Below are positions 34,832 through 44,508 of a DNA stretch of 64,000 bases, piece after piece. This stretch comes from Phycisphaeraceae bacterium (GTDB lineage Bacteria; Planctomycetota; Phycisphaerae; Phycisphaerales; UBA1924). Position numbers and translations under genes: made by a program. The notes under the pieces are model-generated. The model had not been told where the DNA came from. It made no database searches and worked only from the letters and a program-made list of their open reading frames with translations. The stretch covers positions 868,001 through 932,000 of the forward strand of contig JAHBXF010000001.1 in NCBI GenBank assembly GCA_019636615.1. Direction: 5' to 3'. The stretch's first letter is position 1. Every line of letters starts with the position of its first letter.

Positions 34832-35674
34832 ATGCTCAACACACTCGCCCCGACATCAACACCCGCCGGCTCTGCGAACCGCAAGATCGCCCAGGCGGGC
34901 CGCACCGTTCTCTTCCGCGTTCTTCGCTGCGACGGCCCGGGCAAGCCCAGCCGCTGGGAAGAGTTCAAGGTGCCCGTGCCCCCGGGGGCCAACGTCATCT
35001 CGTGCCTGCAGCACATCGCGGCCAACCCCGTGACGACCGCCGGCGTGCGCACCACCCCCGTGGTGTGGGACTCGGGCTGCCTTGAAGAAGTCTGCGGCGC
35101 GTGCACCATGGTCATCAACGGCAAGGTGCGGCAGTCGTGCTCGTGCCTCATCGACGACCACGCCCCCCGCGAGGGCGACGTGATCACGCTCGAGCCCATG
35201 TCCAAGTTCCCGATCATCCGCGACCTGTGGGTCGACCGTGAACGCCTCTTCCACAACCTGCGCCGCGTGCGTGCCTGGGTGCCCATCGACGGCACCTACA
35301 GCCTGGGCGCCGGCCCGCGCGAGAACCCCGACACCCAGGGCACGCGCTACAAACTCTCCGAGTGCATGTCGTGCGGGTGCTGCCTCGAAGCGTGCCCGCA
35401 GTTCAACCACGAGGCCTCCCCCGAATCGTGGGACACGGCCTTTGTCGGCGCTCACGCCATCAGCCAGGCACGCCTCTTCAACATGCACGAGACGGGCAAG
35501 GTGCTCGCCGGTGAACGCCTCGACGAACTCGCCGGCCCCGGCGGCGTGAACGAGTGCGGCAACGCGCAGAACTGCGTGAAGGTGTGCCCCAAGCACATCC
35601 CCCTCACCGAATCCATCGCCGCGATGGGGCGGGCGGTGACGATCCACGCCGTCAAGAAGTTCTTTCTGGGCTGA
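34832..35674 (+). CDS. sdhB: Succinate dehydrogenase iron-sulfur subunit
   Basis: A 280-residue electron-transfer subunit. The N-terminal ferredoxin domain has the [2Fe-2S] ligands Cys83, Cys88, Cys91 and Cys103 (SGCLEEVCGACTM...SC). The C-terminal domain has CMSCGCCLEAC (Cys178, 181, 184, 188) and CGNAQNCVKVCPKHIP for the [4Fe-4S] and [3Fe-4S] clusters. Slightly longer than E. coli SdhB, with an N-terminal extension of ~20 residues. Last gene of sdhCAB. Confidence 0.95.
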   Translation: MLNTLAPTSTPAGSANRKIAQAGRTVLFRVLRCDGPGKPSRWEEFKVPVPPGANVISCLQHIAANPVTTAGVRTTPVVWDSGCLEEVCGACTMVINGKVRQSCSCLIDDHAPREGDVITLEPMSKFPIIRDLWVDRERLFHNLRRVRAWVPIDGTYSLGAGPRENPDTQGTRYKLSECMSCGCCLEACPQFNHEASPESWDTAFVGAHAISQARLFNMHETGKVLAGERLDELAGPGGVNECGNAQNCVKVCPKHIPLTESIAAMGRAVTIHAVKKFFLG

Positions 35675-35890
35675 TGCCGCCTGTTCAGGGTGCCCCTTCA
35701 AACGACTGGGTGAGTCGTCCGAACGCCATTGGTTTCCACGGCGGCCGCCCCGCACACCCCCTGTCTCGGCGCGCGGCGTGCGCTGGTCTGTGCGCAAACC
35801 CGCGCACACGGCACTCCCGCGACTGCATTCAGCCCGCCCGCCGGGCCCGGCTGAAGCACCCCCGCCGCGGGGCCGATTCAACGGCGGACC

Positions 35891-37387
35891 ATGCCAACCA
35901 CACCCTCAGACGCCGCGACCTTCCGCTTTGATCTTGCGCCCTCGGTGCGCGGCCACGTGGCCACGTGGCCCGGCGACCCCGCGGAATCCATCGCGTGGCG
36001 GTGGGCCGGTGCGGGGCTTCGCGCCGGGGCGTGTGTCTGGAACGCCTGCCGCGCTCTGGCCGCGGATGTACTGCCCCTGTCGCCCCCCACACGGGCCGAC
36101 TGGCGGCTGATGGAATGGATGTCGCGGCGCGGCTGGCCCACGCGCGAACTTCGCGTGGGCGTGGTCGAGCCCGGGGACTGGTGCGCCCCGTTCACCGAGG
36201 CCCGCGGGCCCGGCGACGTTTCGTGGTTTGCGGTGTCGCGCGATGTCGCGGTGAATCGCGCCCTGAACAAGGCAGACCTTGACGCGCTGGTGCGGCGCGA
36301 CGAAGACGGCGGGGTGACGGTGCACACCCGTGAGCACGCGGGCAAGGAGAGCGCGTGGTATGACTGGGCGGGCGAACCGCCCCTTTCATACCCGGCGGTC
36401 TTCCCGACGCGGCTCGACTGCACCCGGGTGTCGCTTGGCGAGTGCGGCGTTGCAGACGGCGGCGCGGTTCGACTGTTGATCGAACTTGCCGCGGCACTGT
36501 CGCGTTCACCCGCGAGACTCACGCCGGCGGATGTCGCGCGGGGCCGCTCGCCCGTGGGCGCAGCCTGGGCCGCGGCGCCGGTGCGCGGGATCAGCGCGAT
36601 GCGCACGCCGGGCGACCCGGTGCGCCCACTGATGCGGGCGCTGCTGGGCATGGTGGATGCCGGTGCGCTCAGCGCCGGGCCGGCACGGGCGGCGTCTCGG
36701 GTGTGCGGCGCGTGGCTGGCGACCGATGAAACGGGCGTCGGCGAGCATGAGCGGGCGCACGGCGCGCGATCTGTGGTGCGCTGCGGCGGGCATGAGCCGC
36801 AGACGATGCTGCGCGCGGCGGCCGCGATGCTTGGCTCGCTTCACGACGGAGAAGGGATCGATCACATCCTGCGCGCCGACCGCATGATGCGCAGGGTTGA
36901 CCTGCTGCCGTGCATCGACCACGCGGCGTTTCTCAACGCCGAACTGATGCACGCCGCGGCGACGCCGTTGGCCGTGGGCCGCATCGCCGCGGGGATCTGC
37001 CTTGTCGGCGCCTCGTTGCCCGTAGAGCGGCTGCACTACTTCCTTGACGACTTGGCGGAAGACCTGCGCTTCGCCACGCTGCTTCTCGGGCGCGACCAGG
37101 ACCTGCTGCTGCTGCGCCGTGTCGTGCATGAACTGGAGCGAGCCCGCCGCGCCGAGGTCTATGTGCTGCCCGCGCCCGCCGCGGCGCAGACCGCAACGGC
37201 ACAGGCGGGCCTCACGCCCGCCTCGCCGGGGAAGACGCTGCGCCCCACGGCGCGCCGCGCGGCCGCGCCGCGACAATCCGCCCCGCGGGCCACAAAGCCC
37301 CGCAAAGCAACGCAGGAATCGGCGGGCAAAGCGGGCACCATCGGGCCCGCAAAGCCCGGCGAACGCCGGCAGAAGAAAGCCGCCTGA
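35891..37387 (+). CDS. Unknown cytosolic protein with basic Lys/Ala/Pro tail
   Basis: A 498-residue protein with no signal peptide or membrane segment. The body (DWRLMEWMSRRGWPTRELRV, GISAMRTPGDPVRPLMRALL, HYFLDDLAEDLRFATLLLGR) shows regular codon use but matches nothing I recognise. Residues ~430-498 form a low-complexity Ala/Pro/Arg/Lys tail like histone H1, suggesting nucleic-acid or polyanion binding by that part. It stands alone between sdhB (216-base gap) and a membrane protein gene. Confidence 0.6.
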   Translation: MPTTPSDAATFRFDLAPSVRGHVATWPGDPAESIAWRWAGAGLRAGACVWNACRALAADVLPLSPPTRADWRLMEWMSRRGWPTRELRVGVVEPGDWCAPFTEARGPGDVSWFAVSRDVAVNRALNKADLDALVRRDEDGGVTVHTREHAGKESAWYDWAGEPPLSYPAVFPTRLDCTRVSLGECGVADGGAVRLLIELAAALSRSPARLTPADVARGRSPVGAAWAAAPVRGISAMRTPGDPVRPLMRALLGMVDAGALSAGPARAASRVCGAWLATDETGVGEHERAHGARSVVRCGGHEPQTMLRAAAAMLGSLHDGEGIDHILRADRMMRRVDLLPCIDHAAFLNAELMHAAATPLAVGRIAAGICLVGASLPVERLHYFLDDLAEDLRFATLLLGRDQDLLLLRRVVHELERARRAEVYVLPAPAAAQTATAQAGLTPASPGKTLRPTARRAAAPRQSAPRATKPRKATQESAGKAGTIGPAKPGERRQKKAA

Positions 37388-37513
37388 GGGAACGCACGCG
37401 CCGCAAAGGGGCGCACGCGGGTGCACGGGCGGCGCGTCAACGCCCTACGCTCCGCCTGCCGGCGGCCTCATGCGTGAGTTCACCCCCGCCGCGCACGGGA
37501 GCGAAACCCACGC

Positions 37514-39868
37514 GTGCTGTGGCTCTTTGCAATCGCGATTTTCACGTCGGCCTCGCTCCTCTTCCTGCTGCAGCCGCTGGCGGGGAAGATCCTTCTGCCG
37601 CTGCTGGGCGGCAGCCCCTCGGTGTGGAACACCTGCATGGTGTTCTTCCAGGGAACGCTGCTGCTGGGGTATTTCTACGCGCACGTGCTGACAACGCGCG
37701 TGCCGCGCCGGCACCAGCCTGTGGTGCACCTGGTCGTGATGGCACTGGCGGCGGCGACACTGCCGATCCCCGTCGAGGTGGGCACGCCCGGGGCGGGGTC
37801 TGAGGTCCGCTGGTTGCTCATCACGCTGTCGCTGACGGTGGGCCCTGCATTCTTTGTGCTCGCCACCTCGGGCCCTTTGCTGCAACGCTGGTTCAGCACC
37901 ACGTCGCACACCTCAGCGCGTGACCCCTACTTCCTGTACGCGGCGAGCAACGCGGGGAGCATCCTGGGCCTGATGGCCTATCCGTTCCTTCTCGAGCCTT
38001 CGCTCTCGCGCCGGGCGCAGTCGCTCTTTTTCACCGTTGGCTTCGCGGCCTTCTGCGTGATGGCGCTGCTGTGCGCCCTGGCCTCACGGCAGAGCGCCAC
38101 CGCCCCCGTCGCGCCGGCGTCTCCCGCGGCGCCGGAGCGTGCCTCGGGCGACGAACCCCGAGAAGCCCCGGTGACATGGAAGCGCAGGTTCACGTGGCTC
38201 GCCCTGGCCGCGGTGCCCTCGAGCCTGATGCTGGGCGTGACGCAGCACATCTCGACCGATCTCGCGGCCATACCGCTGCTGTGGATCATCCCGCTGACGA
38301 TCTATCTGCTCACGTTCATCATCGCCTTCTCGGCGAAGGTGCGCCTGAGCGCGGCCGGGTGGGGACGCATCGCCCCGCCGCTGGTGGTGCTGGTGCTCTT
38401 CACGATGCTGGCGGCTTCGACCCAGCCGTTCGTCCTGCTCACGCTGCTTCACCTGGCCACGTTCTTCGTGTGCGCGATGGTGTGCCACAAGCGCCTGGCC
38501 GAAGACCGCCCGCGGGCCGAGCACCTCACCGAGTTTTACCTCATGCTCTCGGTGGGGGGCGTGGTGGGCGGGGCATTCAACGCGCTGGTGGCCCCGGTGG
38601 CCTTTACCGACATCGTGGAGTATCCGCTGGTGCTCGGGCTCGTCTGTCTTCTGCGCCCGCAGACCGCCCGGGAGATGGGCCTTTCCCGCCCGTGGGCGCG
38701 GCTGGGAATCGCCGTCGTCGCGGCGATGGTGCTGGTGGTGCTGGTGCTCAACATCGACGCGGCGGTGATCGGCCGGCGCGTTGAGAACGCCTGGCTCATC
38801 ACCGCGCTGCGGGCGGGGCTGCCGGCGGTGCTGTGCATGGCGCTGCTGCTGGGGGCGGGCTCGCTGCGCTTTGGCTTGGCGGCCACGGGGCTGCTCGTGG
38901 CCTCGACCTTCATCGGCATCGGTGGTGATATCGCGGCGGAACGACGCACCTTCTTCGGTGTGCACCGCGTGATCCGCCACAGCGGAGGGGCGTGGGTGCA
39001 ACTGAGCCACGGCACCACGCTGCACGGCGTGCAAGCGACGAACATCCCGCTGGGCGGCGTGCCCTCGGCGAGGCTCACCCCTGAAGAACGCTTCGACCTG
39101 CTCTTCAAGTCGCGGCGCGAGATCAACCCCGGCGACGAGCCCGCCTGGCGCCCGCTCATCCCCACGACGTATTACCACCCCACCGGGCCCATCGGCGATG
39201 TCTTCAAGATGCTCACCGAACAGAACCGCATGGGAAGGATCGCGCTGGTGGGCCTGGGCACGGGCTCGCTCGCGGCGTACGCGGTGCCCGGCGTGCGCAT
39301 GACCTATTACGAGATCGACCCGGCGGTGATCGAGATCGCGGCCGATCCGCGGCTCTTCACCTTTATCACCGACGCGGCCCGCGACCCCGCCGTGCAGATC
39401 GGCTATGAACTGGGCGACGGCCGCCTGCGCCTGGCCGCCACGCCCGAGGGGCCCTTCGACCTGATCGTGCTCGACGCGTTCTCGTCAGACTCCATCCCGG
39501 TGCACCTGCTCACGCTCGAGGCCGTGCGGGGGTATGCCGAGAAACTCGCGCCCCGCGGGCTCATCGCTTTTCACATCTCCAACCGCTACTTCAACCTCAT
39601 CCCGCCGCTGCAGCGCATCGCCACCGAACTGGGTCTGCGGGGATACCTGCGCAACGACACGCTGATGACCGCGTCGATGAAGGCCGAGGCCAAGCGCGAA
39701 TCGCTGTGGCTGGTGATGGCCAAGACCGCCGAAGACTTTGCGCCCTACTCCACCCTGCCCACGTGGGAGCGGCTGGCCGAGGAGCGCGACTTCCCGCTGT
39801 GGACAGACGACTACTCCAACCTGATGCGCGTGATGCAGTGGCGCACGCAGGGCAAGAGCGACGAGTGA
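37514..39868 (+). CDS. Fused multi-helix membrane domain and spermidine-synthase-like domain
   Basis: A 784-residue protein from a GTG start. Residues 1-~490 hold about a dozen hydrophobic helices, beginning IFTSASLLFLLQPLAGKIL and LLGGSPSVWNTCMVFFQGTL, the signature opening of proteins annotated as fused MFS/spermidine synthase. Residues ~520-784 form a class I methyltransferase-like fold of the spermidine synthase type: IALVGLGTGSLAAYAVPG (binding loop), MTYYEIDPAVIEIA, DGRLRLAATPEGPFDLIVLD. Whether such proteins make polyamines is unproven, and the key decarboxy-SAM/putrescine residues cannot be confirmed by eye. It converges on the next gene with only 15 bases between. Confidence 0.85.
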   Translation: MLWLFAIAIFTSASLLFLLQPLAGKILLPLLGGSPSVWNTCMVFFQGTLLLGYFYAHVLTTRVPRRHQPVVHLVVMALAAATLPIPVEVGTPGAGSEVRWLLITLSLTVGPAFFVLATSGPLLQRWFSTTSHTSARDPYFLYAASNAGSILGLMAYPFLLEPSLSRRAQSLFFTVGFAAFCVMALLCALASRQSATAPVAPASPAAPERASGDEPREAPVTWKRRFTWLALAAVPSSLMLGVTQHISTDLAAIPLLWIIPLTIYLLTFIIAFSAKVRLSAAGWGRIAPPLVVLVLFTMLAASTQPFVLLTLLHLATFFVCAMVCHKRLAEDRPRAEHLTEFYLMLSVGGVVGGAFNALVAPVAFTDIVEYPLVLGLVCLLRPQTAREMGLSRPWARLGIAVVAAMVLVVLVLNIDAAVIGRRVENAWLITALRAGLPAVLCMALLLGAGSLRFGLAATGLLVASTFIGIGGDIAAERRTFFGVHRVIRHSGGAWVQLSHGTTLHGVQATNIPLGGVPSARLTPEERFDLLFKSRREINPGDEPAWRPLIPTTYYHPTGPIGDVFKMLTEQNRMGRIALVGLGTGSLAAYAVPGVRMTYYEIDPAVIEIAADPRLFTFITDAARDPAVQIGYELGDGRLRLAATPEGPFDLIVLDAFSSDSIPVHLLTLEAVRGYAEKLAPRGLIAFHISNRYFNLIPPLQRIATELGLRGYLRNDTLMTASMKAEAKRESLWLVMAKTAEDFAPYSTLPTWERLAEERDFPLWTDDYSNLMRVMQWRTQGKSDE

Positions 39869-39883
39869 GCGGCCCGGGCCCTG

Positions 39884-40480
39884 TTACTTGAGGGCGTGCG
39901 CCCGCTTGTATGAGCCGTTCATCAGCACGCGCTCGCCCTCGTCGGAAAGCACGATGACCTTCCAGGTGAACTCGGTCTCCGAAACAAGCCGAACTTCCTG
40001 CACGAGGTTCATGGGTGCGCCGTCGAGGCCTTTGCGCGAGCCCCGCACGCGGAGGGTGGGCTGCCCGCCATCCTCGGCGGGGATGATCTCGACCTCGGAG
40101 AGGTCGGTGGACCCGTCGTAGGTAAACCCGTGGATCTGGAGCATGCCGGGGCGGTCGGGGTGTTTGGCGAAGACGCTGTGGTAGCGCTGATACTCGCCGC
40201 CCTTGTCGTCTTTCACGAAGGTGTCGGCGGTGACGAACTTGCCGTTGAGCCCCACCCGATACTCGTTGCGGGCCCTGAGGGACTGGCCGCTTTCCCAACT
40301 GGTGTTGATCTCCCACGCGTAGCCCACATAGCCGCGCAGCGCTTCCATCGCTGGGTCAAGGTCGGGCGTGGCACGCGCGCCGGCGGGCTGGCCCTGCCCC
40401 GAGGCAACCGGCAGAGGCGAGGCGATGCCCGCCGCGAGAATGATGGCCGCGGTGATGGTGCAGACTGATGTGCAGCGCAT
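39884..40480 (-). CDS. Secreted protein of unknown function, possibly DUF1579-like
   Basis: A 198-residue protein with signal peptide MRCTSVCTITAAIILAAGIA. The mature domain (LRGYVGYAWEINTSWESGQS, then VGLNGKFVTADTFVKDD and HGFTYDGSTDLSEVEIIPAE) alternates beta strands like a lipocalin/START-type barrel. DUF1579 secreted proteins have this look, but the match is only suggestive. Ribosome-binding site AAGGAA before ATG 40480; the longer upstream start is rejected because the signal peptide would be internal. Confidence 0.65.
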   Translation of the reverse strand: MRCTSVCTITAAIILAAGIASPLPVASGQGQPAGARATPDLDPAMEALRGYVGYAWEINTSWESGQSLRARNEYRVGLNGKFVTADTFVKDDKGGEYQRYHSVFAKHPDRPGMLQIHGFTYDGSTDLSEVEIIPAEDGGQPTLRVRGSRKGLDGAPMNLVQEVRLVSETEFTWKVIVLSDEGERVLMNGSYKRAHALK

Positions 40481-40698
40481 GGGGGTGTTCCTTGCAAGTC
40501 GTGGGCTGGCCCGCGGCGACGTCGCGACGCAACCCCGCGCGCGGTGTGCCGGGCCAACCACCCCCACAGGATACTCCCGGTCGAGGGCCGGGCCCGGCGC
40601 TCTGAGGCCACCGCCCGCGGCCGGCACGAGGGGAGGGGGCGCGATTCTCTCGTAAGGGGTGCGCAAGCCGCGACTACCATGCCCCCGGAGGCGCACGC

Positions 40699-41145
40699 AT
40701 GCCCGTTCGGATGGAACTTTCCCGCATCCTGATCCGCGAGTTCACCGACGTGCAGTTCATCGAACTGCGCGAGAAAGTGGACGAATCGCAAGACCCCACC
40801 CAGTCTCCCCCGGCACGCACCTTCCCCATCGTGATCGGCCTGCCCGAGGCCCAGGCGATCGAGCGGCGGCTCAAGGGCATCACCATCAAACGGCCTCAGA
40901 CGCACGACCTGCTGGCCAGCGTCATCGAGTCGCTGGGGGGCACGCTGGAATCAATCACGGTGACCGACCTGGCCGAGCGCACCTTCTTTGCCACGCTCGA
41001 CATCAGGCGGGCGGACGGCGAACTGCTGCACATCGACTCTCGCCCCAGCGACGCGATCGCGCTGGGCATCGCCGGGGGCGTACCGATCTATGTCGCCGAG
41101 CACGTGCTCGAAGCGGCGACGCACGACGAACCGGACGAACTGTGA
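40699..41145 (+). CDS. Bifunctional nuclease (BFN/DUF151) domain protein
   Basis: A 148-residue protein of the BFN family: FPIVIGLPEAQAIERRLKGI, then KRPQTHDLLASVIESLGGTL and IDSRPSDAIALGIAGGVPIY with an AEHVL end. Plant and bacterial members show RNase and DNase activity; the physiological role in bacteria is unclear. The last three residues of the family core are followed by a short acidic tail. GGAGG ribosome-binding site. Its stop overlaps the truD start by one base (TGATG), the first of three coupled genes. Confidence 0.9.
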   Translation: MPVRMELSRILIREFTDVQFIELREKVDESQDPTQSPPARTFPIVIGLPEAQAIERRLKGITIKRPQTHDLLASVIESLGGTLESITVTDLAERTFFATLDIRRADGELLHIDSRPSDAIALGIAGGVPIYVAEHVLEAATHDEPDEL

Positions 41146-42527
41146 TGAACCCAGACGCGGCGTGCCCGTGCCCCGGCGGGGAGGAGGGTTCCCGCCCGCC
41201 CCACGACACCGGCAGCCACGCGCACCCGGGCCTCTACGTCACGGCCGGGGTGCCCGGCACCGGCGGGGTGATCAAACAGCGGCCCGAAGACTTCCTGGTG
41301 GACGAGTGCCCGCAGTATCAGCCCGCCGGCGAGGGCGAGCACATCTACATGCTGGTGCAGAAAAAGTCCCTCTCGACGATGGAGATGATCGCCATCATCG
41401 CGCGGCACTTCGGCGTCGAACGCGGCGCGGTGGGCTATGCCGGGCTGAAAGACAAGCACGCCATCACCCGCCAGGTGGTCTCGGTGCACACGCCGGGCCG
41501 CACCCCCGACGACTTCCCCATGCTCGTGCACGACCAGGTCGCCGTGCTCTGGACCGATCTGCACACCAACAAACTGCGGCGCGGGCACCTGCGCGGCAAC
41601 CGCTTTTCCATCCGCGTGCGCGCCGTGCGACCCAGCGACGTGGTGCACGCCGCCAGGGCGCTCAACCTGCTGCGGGCCCACGGCGTGCCCAACCGCATCG
41701 GCGGCCAGCGGTTCGGCATGATCGAGAACAACCACCTGATCGGGCGCGCGCTGGTGCTGGCCGACTACGGCGCGGCGTGCGACCTGTTGCTCGGGCCCAG
41801 CGGGAAGCACCCCGGCGTGAACGCACAGGCGCGGGCCCTCTATGCGCAAGGCCGCTATGAAGAAGCCCGGGCCGCCATGCCGCACGGCGCGCTGGCCGAG
41901 CGGAGGGCGCTCTCTCGCCTGGCCGCGGGCGACACGAAGCGCGACGCGGTGCGCGCGATCGACCCCGCGCTGCTCTCGTTCTACCTCTCCGCGTTTCAGT
42001 CCGCGGTTTTCAACGCGGTGCTCGAAGAGCGTCTGCGCGCGGGCACGCTGGCCACGCTGGTTGAGGGAGATATCGCGGGCATGCTGGGCCGGCGGGCGAG
42101 TTTTCATGTCGATGCCCAGACCGCGCACGCGCCCGAGACGGTCGAACGCCTGCGCACGTTCGACATCTCGCCGACCGGGCCTCTCTGGGGCAAAGACATG
42201 CGCCGGGCCGCGGGCGCTGTGGACGCGGCAGAGGTGGCCGCGCTGGAGCGGTTCGGCGTGAGCGTGGAAGACCTGTCGCGTCACCAGGGCCGCCGGCTCG
42301 CGCTCTCGGGCGAGCGTCGCCCGCTGCGCGTGCCGCTGATCGATCCCGAAGTGGAGGGCGGGGTTGACGAGCACGGCGCGTACATCCGTCTGGCCTTTGA
42401 ACTGCCCAAGGGCAGCTTTGCCACCGTCGTCGCCGACGAGGTGATGAAACAGCCTTCGCCCACGCCCGACGCGGGCGAGGAGGGCGATGGCGACAGCGCG
42501 GCCTCTGAACTCGGCGGTGCGCCGTGA
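41145..42527 (+). CDS. truD: tRNA pseudouridine(13) synthase TruD
   Basis: A 460-residue tRNA-modifying enzyme. Family markers are IKQRPEDFLVDE, GYAGLKDKHAITRQ with catalytic Asp103, LRGNRFSIRVR, and PNRIGGQRFGMIENNHLIGR. It is longer than E. coli TruD (~350) because of insertions in the second half and a Glu/Asp/Ser-rich C-terminal tail. Translationally coupled at both ends: its ATG overlaps the BFN stop, and its stop overlaps the GTG of the HAD gene. Confidence 0.93.
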   Translation: MNPDAACPCPGGEEGSRPPHDTGSHAHPGLYVTAGVPGTGGVIKQRPEDFLVDECPQYQPAGEGEHIYMLVQKKSLSTMEMIAIIARHFGVERGAVGYAGLKDKHAITRQVVSVHTPGRTPDDFPMLVHDQVAVLWTDLHTNKLRRGHLRGNRFSIRVRAVRPSDVVHAARALNLLRAHGVPNRIGGQRFGMIENNHLIGRALVLADYGAACDLLLGPSGKHPGVNAQARALYAQGRYEEARAAMPHGALAERRALSRLAAGDTKRDAVRAIDPALLSFYLSAFQSAVFNAVLEERLRAGTLATLVEGDIAGMLGRRASFHVDAQTAHAPETVERLRTFDISPTGPLWGKDMRRAAGAVDAAEVAALERFGVSVEDLSRHQGRRLALSGERRPLRVPLIDPEVEGGVDEHGAYIRLAFELPKGSFATVVADEVMKQPSPTPDAGEEGDGDSAASELGGAP

Positions 42528-43189
42528 TCGACGCCAAGGTGAGGCTCGTGTGCTTCGACTGGGGCGGGGTGATTCTGCGCCATTGCCGCTCGTGGGCGCA
42601 GGCGTGCGCCGCGGCGGGGCTTGATGTTCGGCCGGGCATCGATCACCCGGACCGCGCCGCGCGCCGGCGCGCCGCATCGCAGGCGTTTCAGCGGGGCGAG
42701 ATGCCGCCGGAAGAGTTCTTCGCCGCGCTCGGGCGCGCCTGCGACGGGCTCTACACGCGCGACGAACTCGTGCGCCTGCACCACGCCTGGCTGCTCGATG
42801 AATACGCGGGCGTGGGCGAGGTCATCGAGCAACTCGTACGCCGCGACGCGGTCGAGACCGCGCTGCTCTCGAACACCAACCACACCCACTGGGCGCGCCA
42901 CATGCCCGGCCCGGGCGGCCAACCGGCCGACTACCCCACCGCGGGCCTGCTCAACCACAGACACGCCAGCCACCTGCTGGGGATGGCCAAGCCCGACGCG
43001 GGCATCTACCGCGCGTTCGAAGAGCGCGTGGGGTTCGGCGGCGCCGACATTCTCTTCTTCGATGACCTGGCCGAGAACATCGCCGCGGCTCAGGCGTTGG
43101 GGTGGCGGTGTGTGCTGGTTGATCCATTCACCGAGACCTCGCCCCAGATCGCGCGGGCCCTGCGAGATCACGGCCTGCTGCCGGACTGA
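42524..43189 (+). CDS. HAD-superfamily hydrolase (YihX-like)
   Basis: A 221-residue cytosolic phosphatase-like protein, GTG start inside truD's last codon (GTGA). HAD motifs in order are I VCFDWGGVI (nucleophile Asp; Gly replaces the usual second Asp), II LLSNTN, III GMAKPDAGIY (Lys), IV ILFFDDLAENI. The cap is helical and inserted after motif I. The Gly variant in motif I occurs in YihX/AcuD-type members. Substrate unknown. Third gene of the BFN-truD-HAD operon. Confidence 0.85.
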   Translation: MIDAKVRLVCFDWGGVILRHCRSWAQACAAAGLDVRPGIDHPDRAARRRAASQAFQRGEMPPEEFFAALGRACDGLYTRDELVRLHHAWLLDEYAGVGEVIEQLVRRDAVETALLSNTNHTHWARHMPGPGGQPADYPTAGLLNHRHASHLLGMAKPDAGIYRAFEERVGFGGADILFFDDLAENIAAAQALGWRCVLVDPFTETSPQIARALRDHGLLPD

Positions 43190-43206
43190 GCCCGGCGCGC
43201 CCGCGC

Positions 43207-43524
43207 TCACACGCCCCGCAGCGCCCGCTCGATGGTGTCATGCGCCAGCAGCGCGGCGTGAAAGGCCCGGGGCGGCGTGGACGGATCGTCGCGCACACGG
43301 GCCAGGGCCGCCATGGCCTCTGGCGAAGCGACACCAGACACGAGCCGCGCCGCGAGCACAAGCGTCGATTCGTCTGTGCCCAGGTCGCCCTGTTGCAGGG
43401 CCGCGATGATGGCGGCGTGATCGCCCGAGGCGGCCAGATCGCGCAGGGCGATGGCGCGCACACGCGGGGAAGGGTGCGCGAGCCTGTGCCGGGGCGTGCC
43501 GAAGAGATCGCCGGAGTTACTCAA
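43207..43524 (-). CDS. Small HEAT-like helical protein
   Basis: A 105-residue soluble protein made of paired helices (HPSPRVRAIALRDLAASGDH, then AAIIAALQQGDLG and ALARVRDDPSTPPRAFHAAL) like one or two HEAT repeats. Function unknown. Its ATG overlaps the end of the upstream lipoprotein gene by eight bases, so the two are translated together. It converges with the HAD gene with 17 bases between. Confidence 0.6.
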   Translation of the reverse strand: MSNSGDLFGTPRHRLAHPSPRVRAIALRDLAASGDHAAIIAALQQGDLGTDESTLVLAARLVSGVASPEAMAALARVRDDPSTPPRAFHAALLAHDTIERALRGV

Positions 43525-44272
43525 GTTCCACGACAGGGCCGTCGGCCTGAGAAGGCTGGGCCGGTTGATCGTCCATCGAGCCCGGGCGGTACCACTGGTG
43601 GGCGGGCTCGTTCATCGGCGCTTCACCCTCGGGCGTGGCATCAAGGCGCATGGTGTGGCGGAACTGATCGGTGCGCTCGATATCCGGCACGAAGTACGGC
43701 TGGGGCAGCGGGTCGAGCCCGGGCGTCCACGCGCGTGCGTGCACCACACGCCAGTTCATGAAGCGGCCCTCGAGCCGGCAGGTGATCGTCTGATAGATGG
43801 GCTTGCCGTCCGGGCCCGGGGGCAGTTCGAGCATCGGCCGCATGATGTCCACCTGGCCCTGGTTGAAGCGCATCCACACCCGTGTCACATAGAAGACGGG
43901 CAGGGCGGTCTGCTGGGCTTCTTCGGTCATCGGCATCACGTTGGGGCCGATCTGACGCGCGATGCGCTCGTAAAAACTCTTGCGCATGCCGCGCGGCAGG
44001 TTCAACACGAATGAATCCTGCACCGACGCACGCCCCACGCTCTGCGTGGTTGTGCTCTCTTCCTGCTGCGAGCCGGGGAAATAGCGCCGAACCACGAACT
44101 GCACCGAGGAGATGATGGCCAGTTCCGCGGCGGGGCTGTTGGGGTCTTCCGACAGGCCGCGCGCGGTGGGCACCTCGGGGTAGTTGGTGTACTGCTTCGT
44201 GCAGCCCACCAGCCCGGCAACGGGGGCCAGCAGACACGTAGCGGCGGCGATCACGAGAAGAGTGGGCTTCAT
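43517..44272 (-). CDS. Putative lipoprotein of unknown function
   Basis: A 251-residue protein. The signal sequence KPTLLVIAAATCLLAPVAGL ends in the lipobox LVGC (Cys24). The mature part (SSVQFVVRRYFPGSQQ, ARQIGPNVMPMTEEAQQTAL, FYVTRVWMRFNQGQVDIMRP) is a mixed alpha/beta domain I do not recognise; the C-terminus is Pro/Gln/Asp-rich. TACACT at 44282-44287 gives a nearly leaderless start. It heads a two-gene operon with the HEAT-like gene. Confidence 0.7.
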   Translation of the reverse strand: MKPTLLVIAAATCLLAPVAGLVGCTKQYTNYPEVPTARGLSEDPNSPAAELAIISSVQFVVRRYFPGSQQEESTTTQSVGRASVQDSFVLNLPRGMRKSFYERIARQIGPNVMPMTEEAQQTALPVFYVTRVWMRFNQGQVDIMRPMLELPPGPDGKPIYQTITCRLEGRFMNWRVVHARAWTPGLDPLPQPYFVPDIERTDQFRHTMRLDATPEGEAPMNEPAHQWYRPGSMDDQPAQPSQADGPVVELE

Positions 44273-44508
44273 GAGTGGGCAAGTGTAGCGATCAGGCGAT
44301 GGGTTCTGCCATCGCCGTAGGGCACGACCCCCTGCATCACGAACAGGCGAGCATCCCTATGCTGAAACGCGACGAACCTATAGCCGGTGTGCCCCCCCAA
44401 CCACGGCTCGCCAGCCCCCACCAATCCCTCACATACACCCCCCCCGCACACCCGCCGCCCCCGTTCACCTCCGGCACGCCGCCACCCGTCTCACGCCCTT
44501 GACTTCCC

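Noticed and set aside
44275-44502. 75-residue ORF between the lipoprotein and ubiX genes
   Set aside because: It lies in a C-rich, low-complexity stretch with no signal of coding selection.
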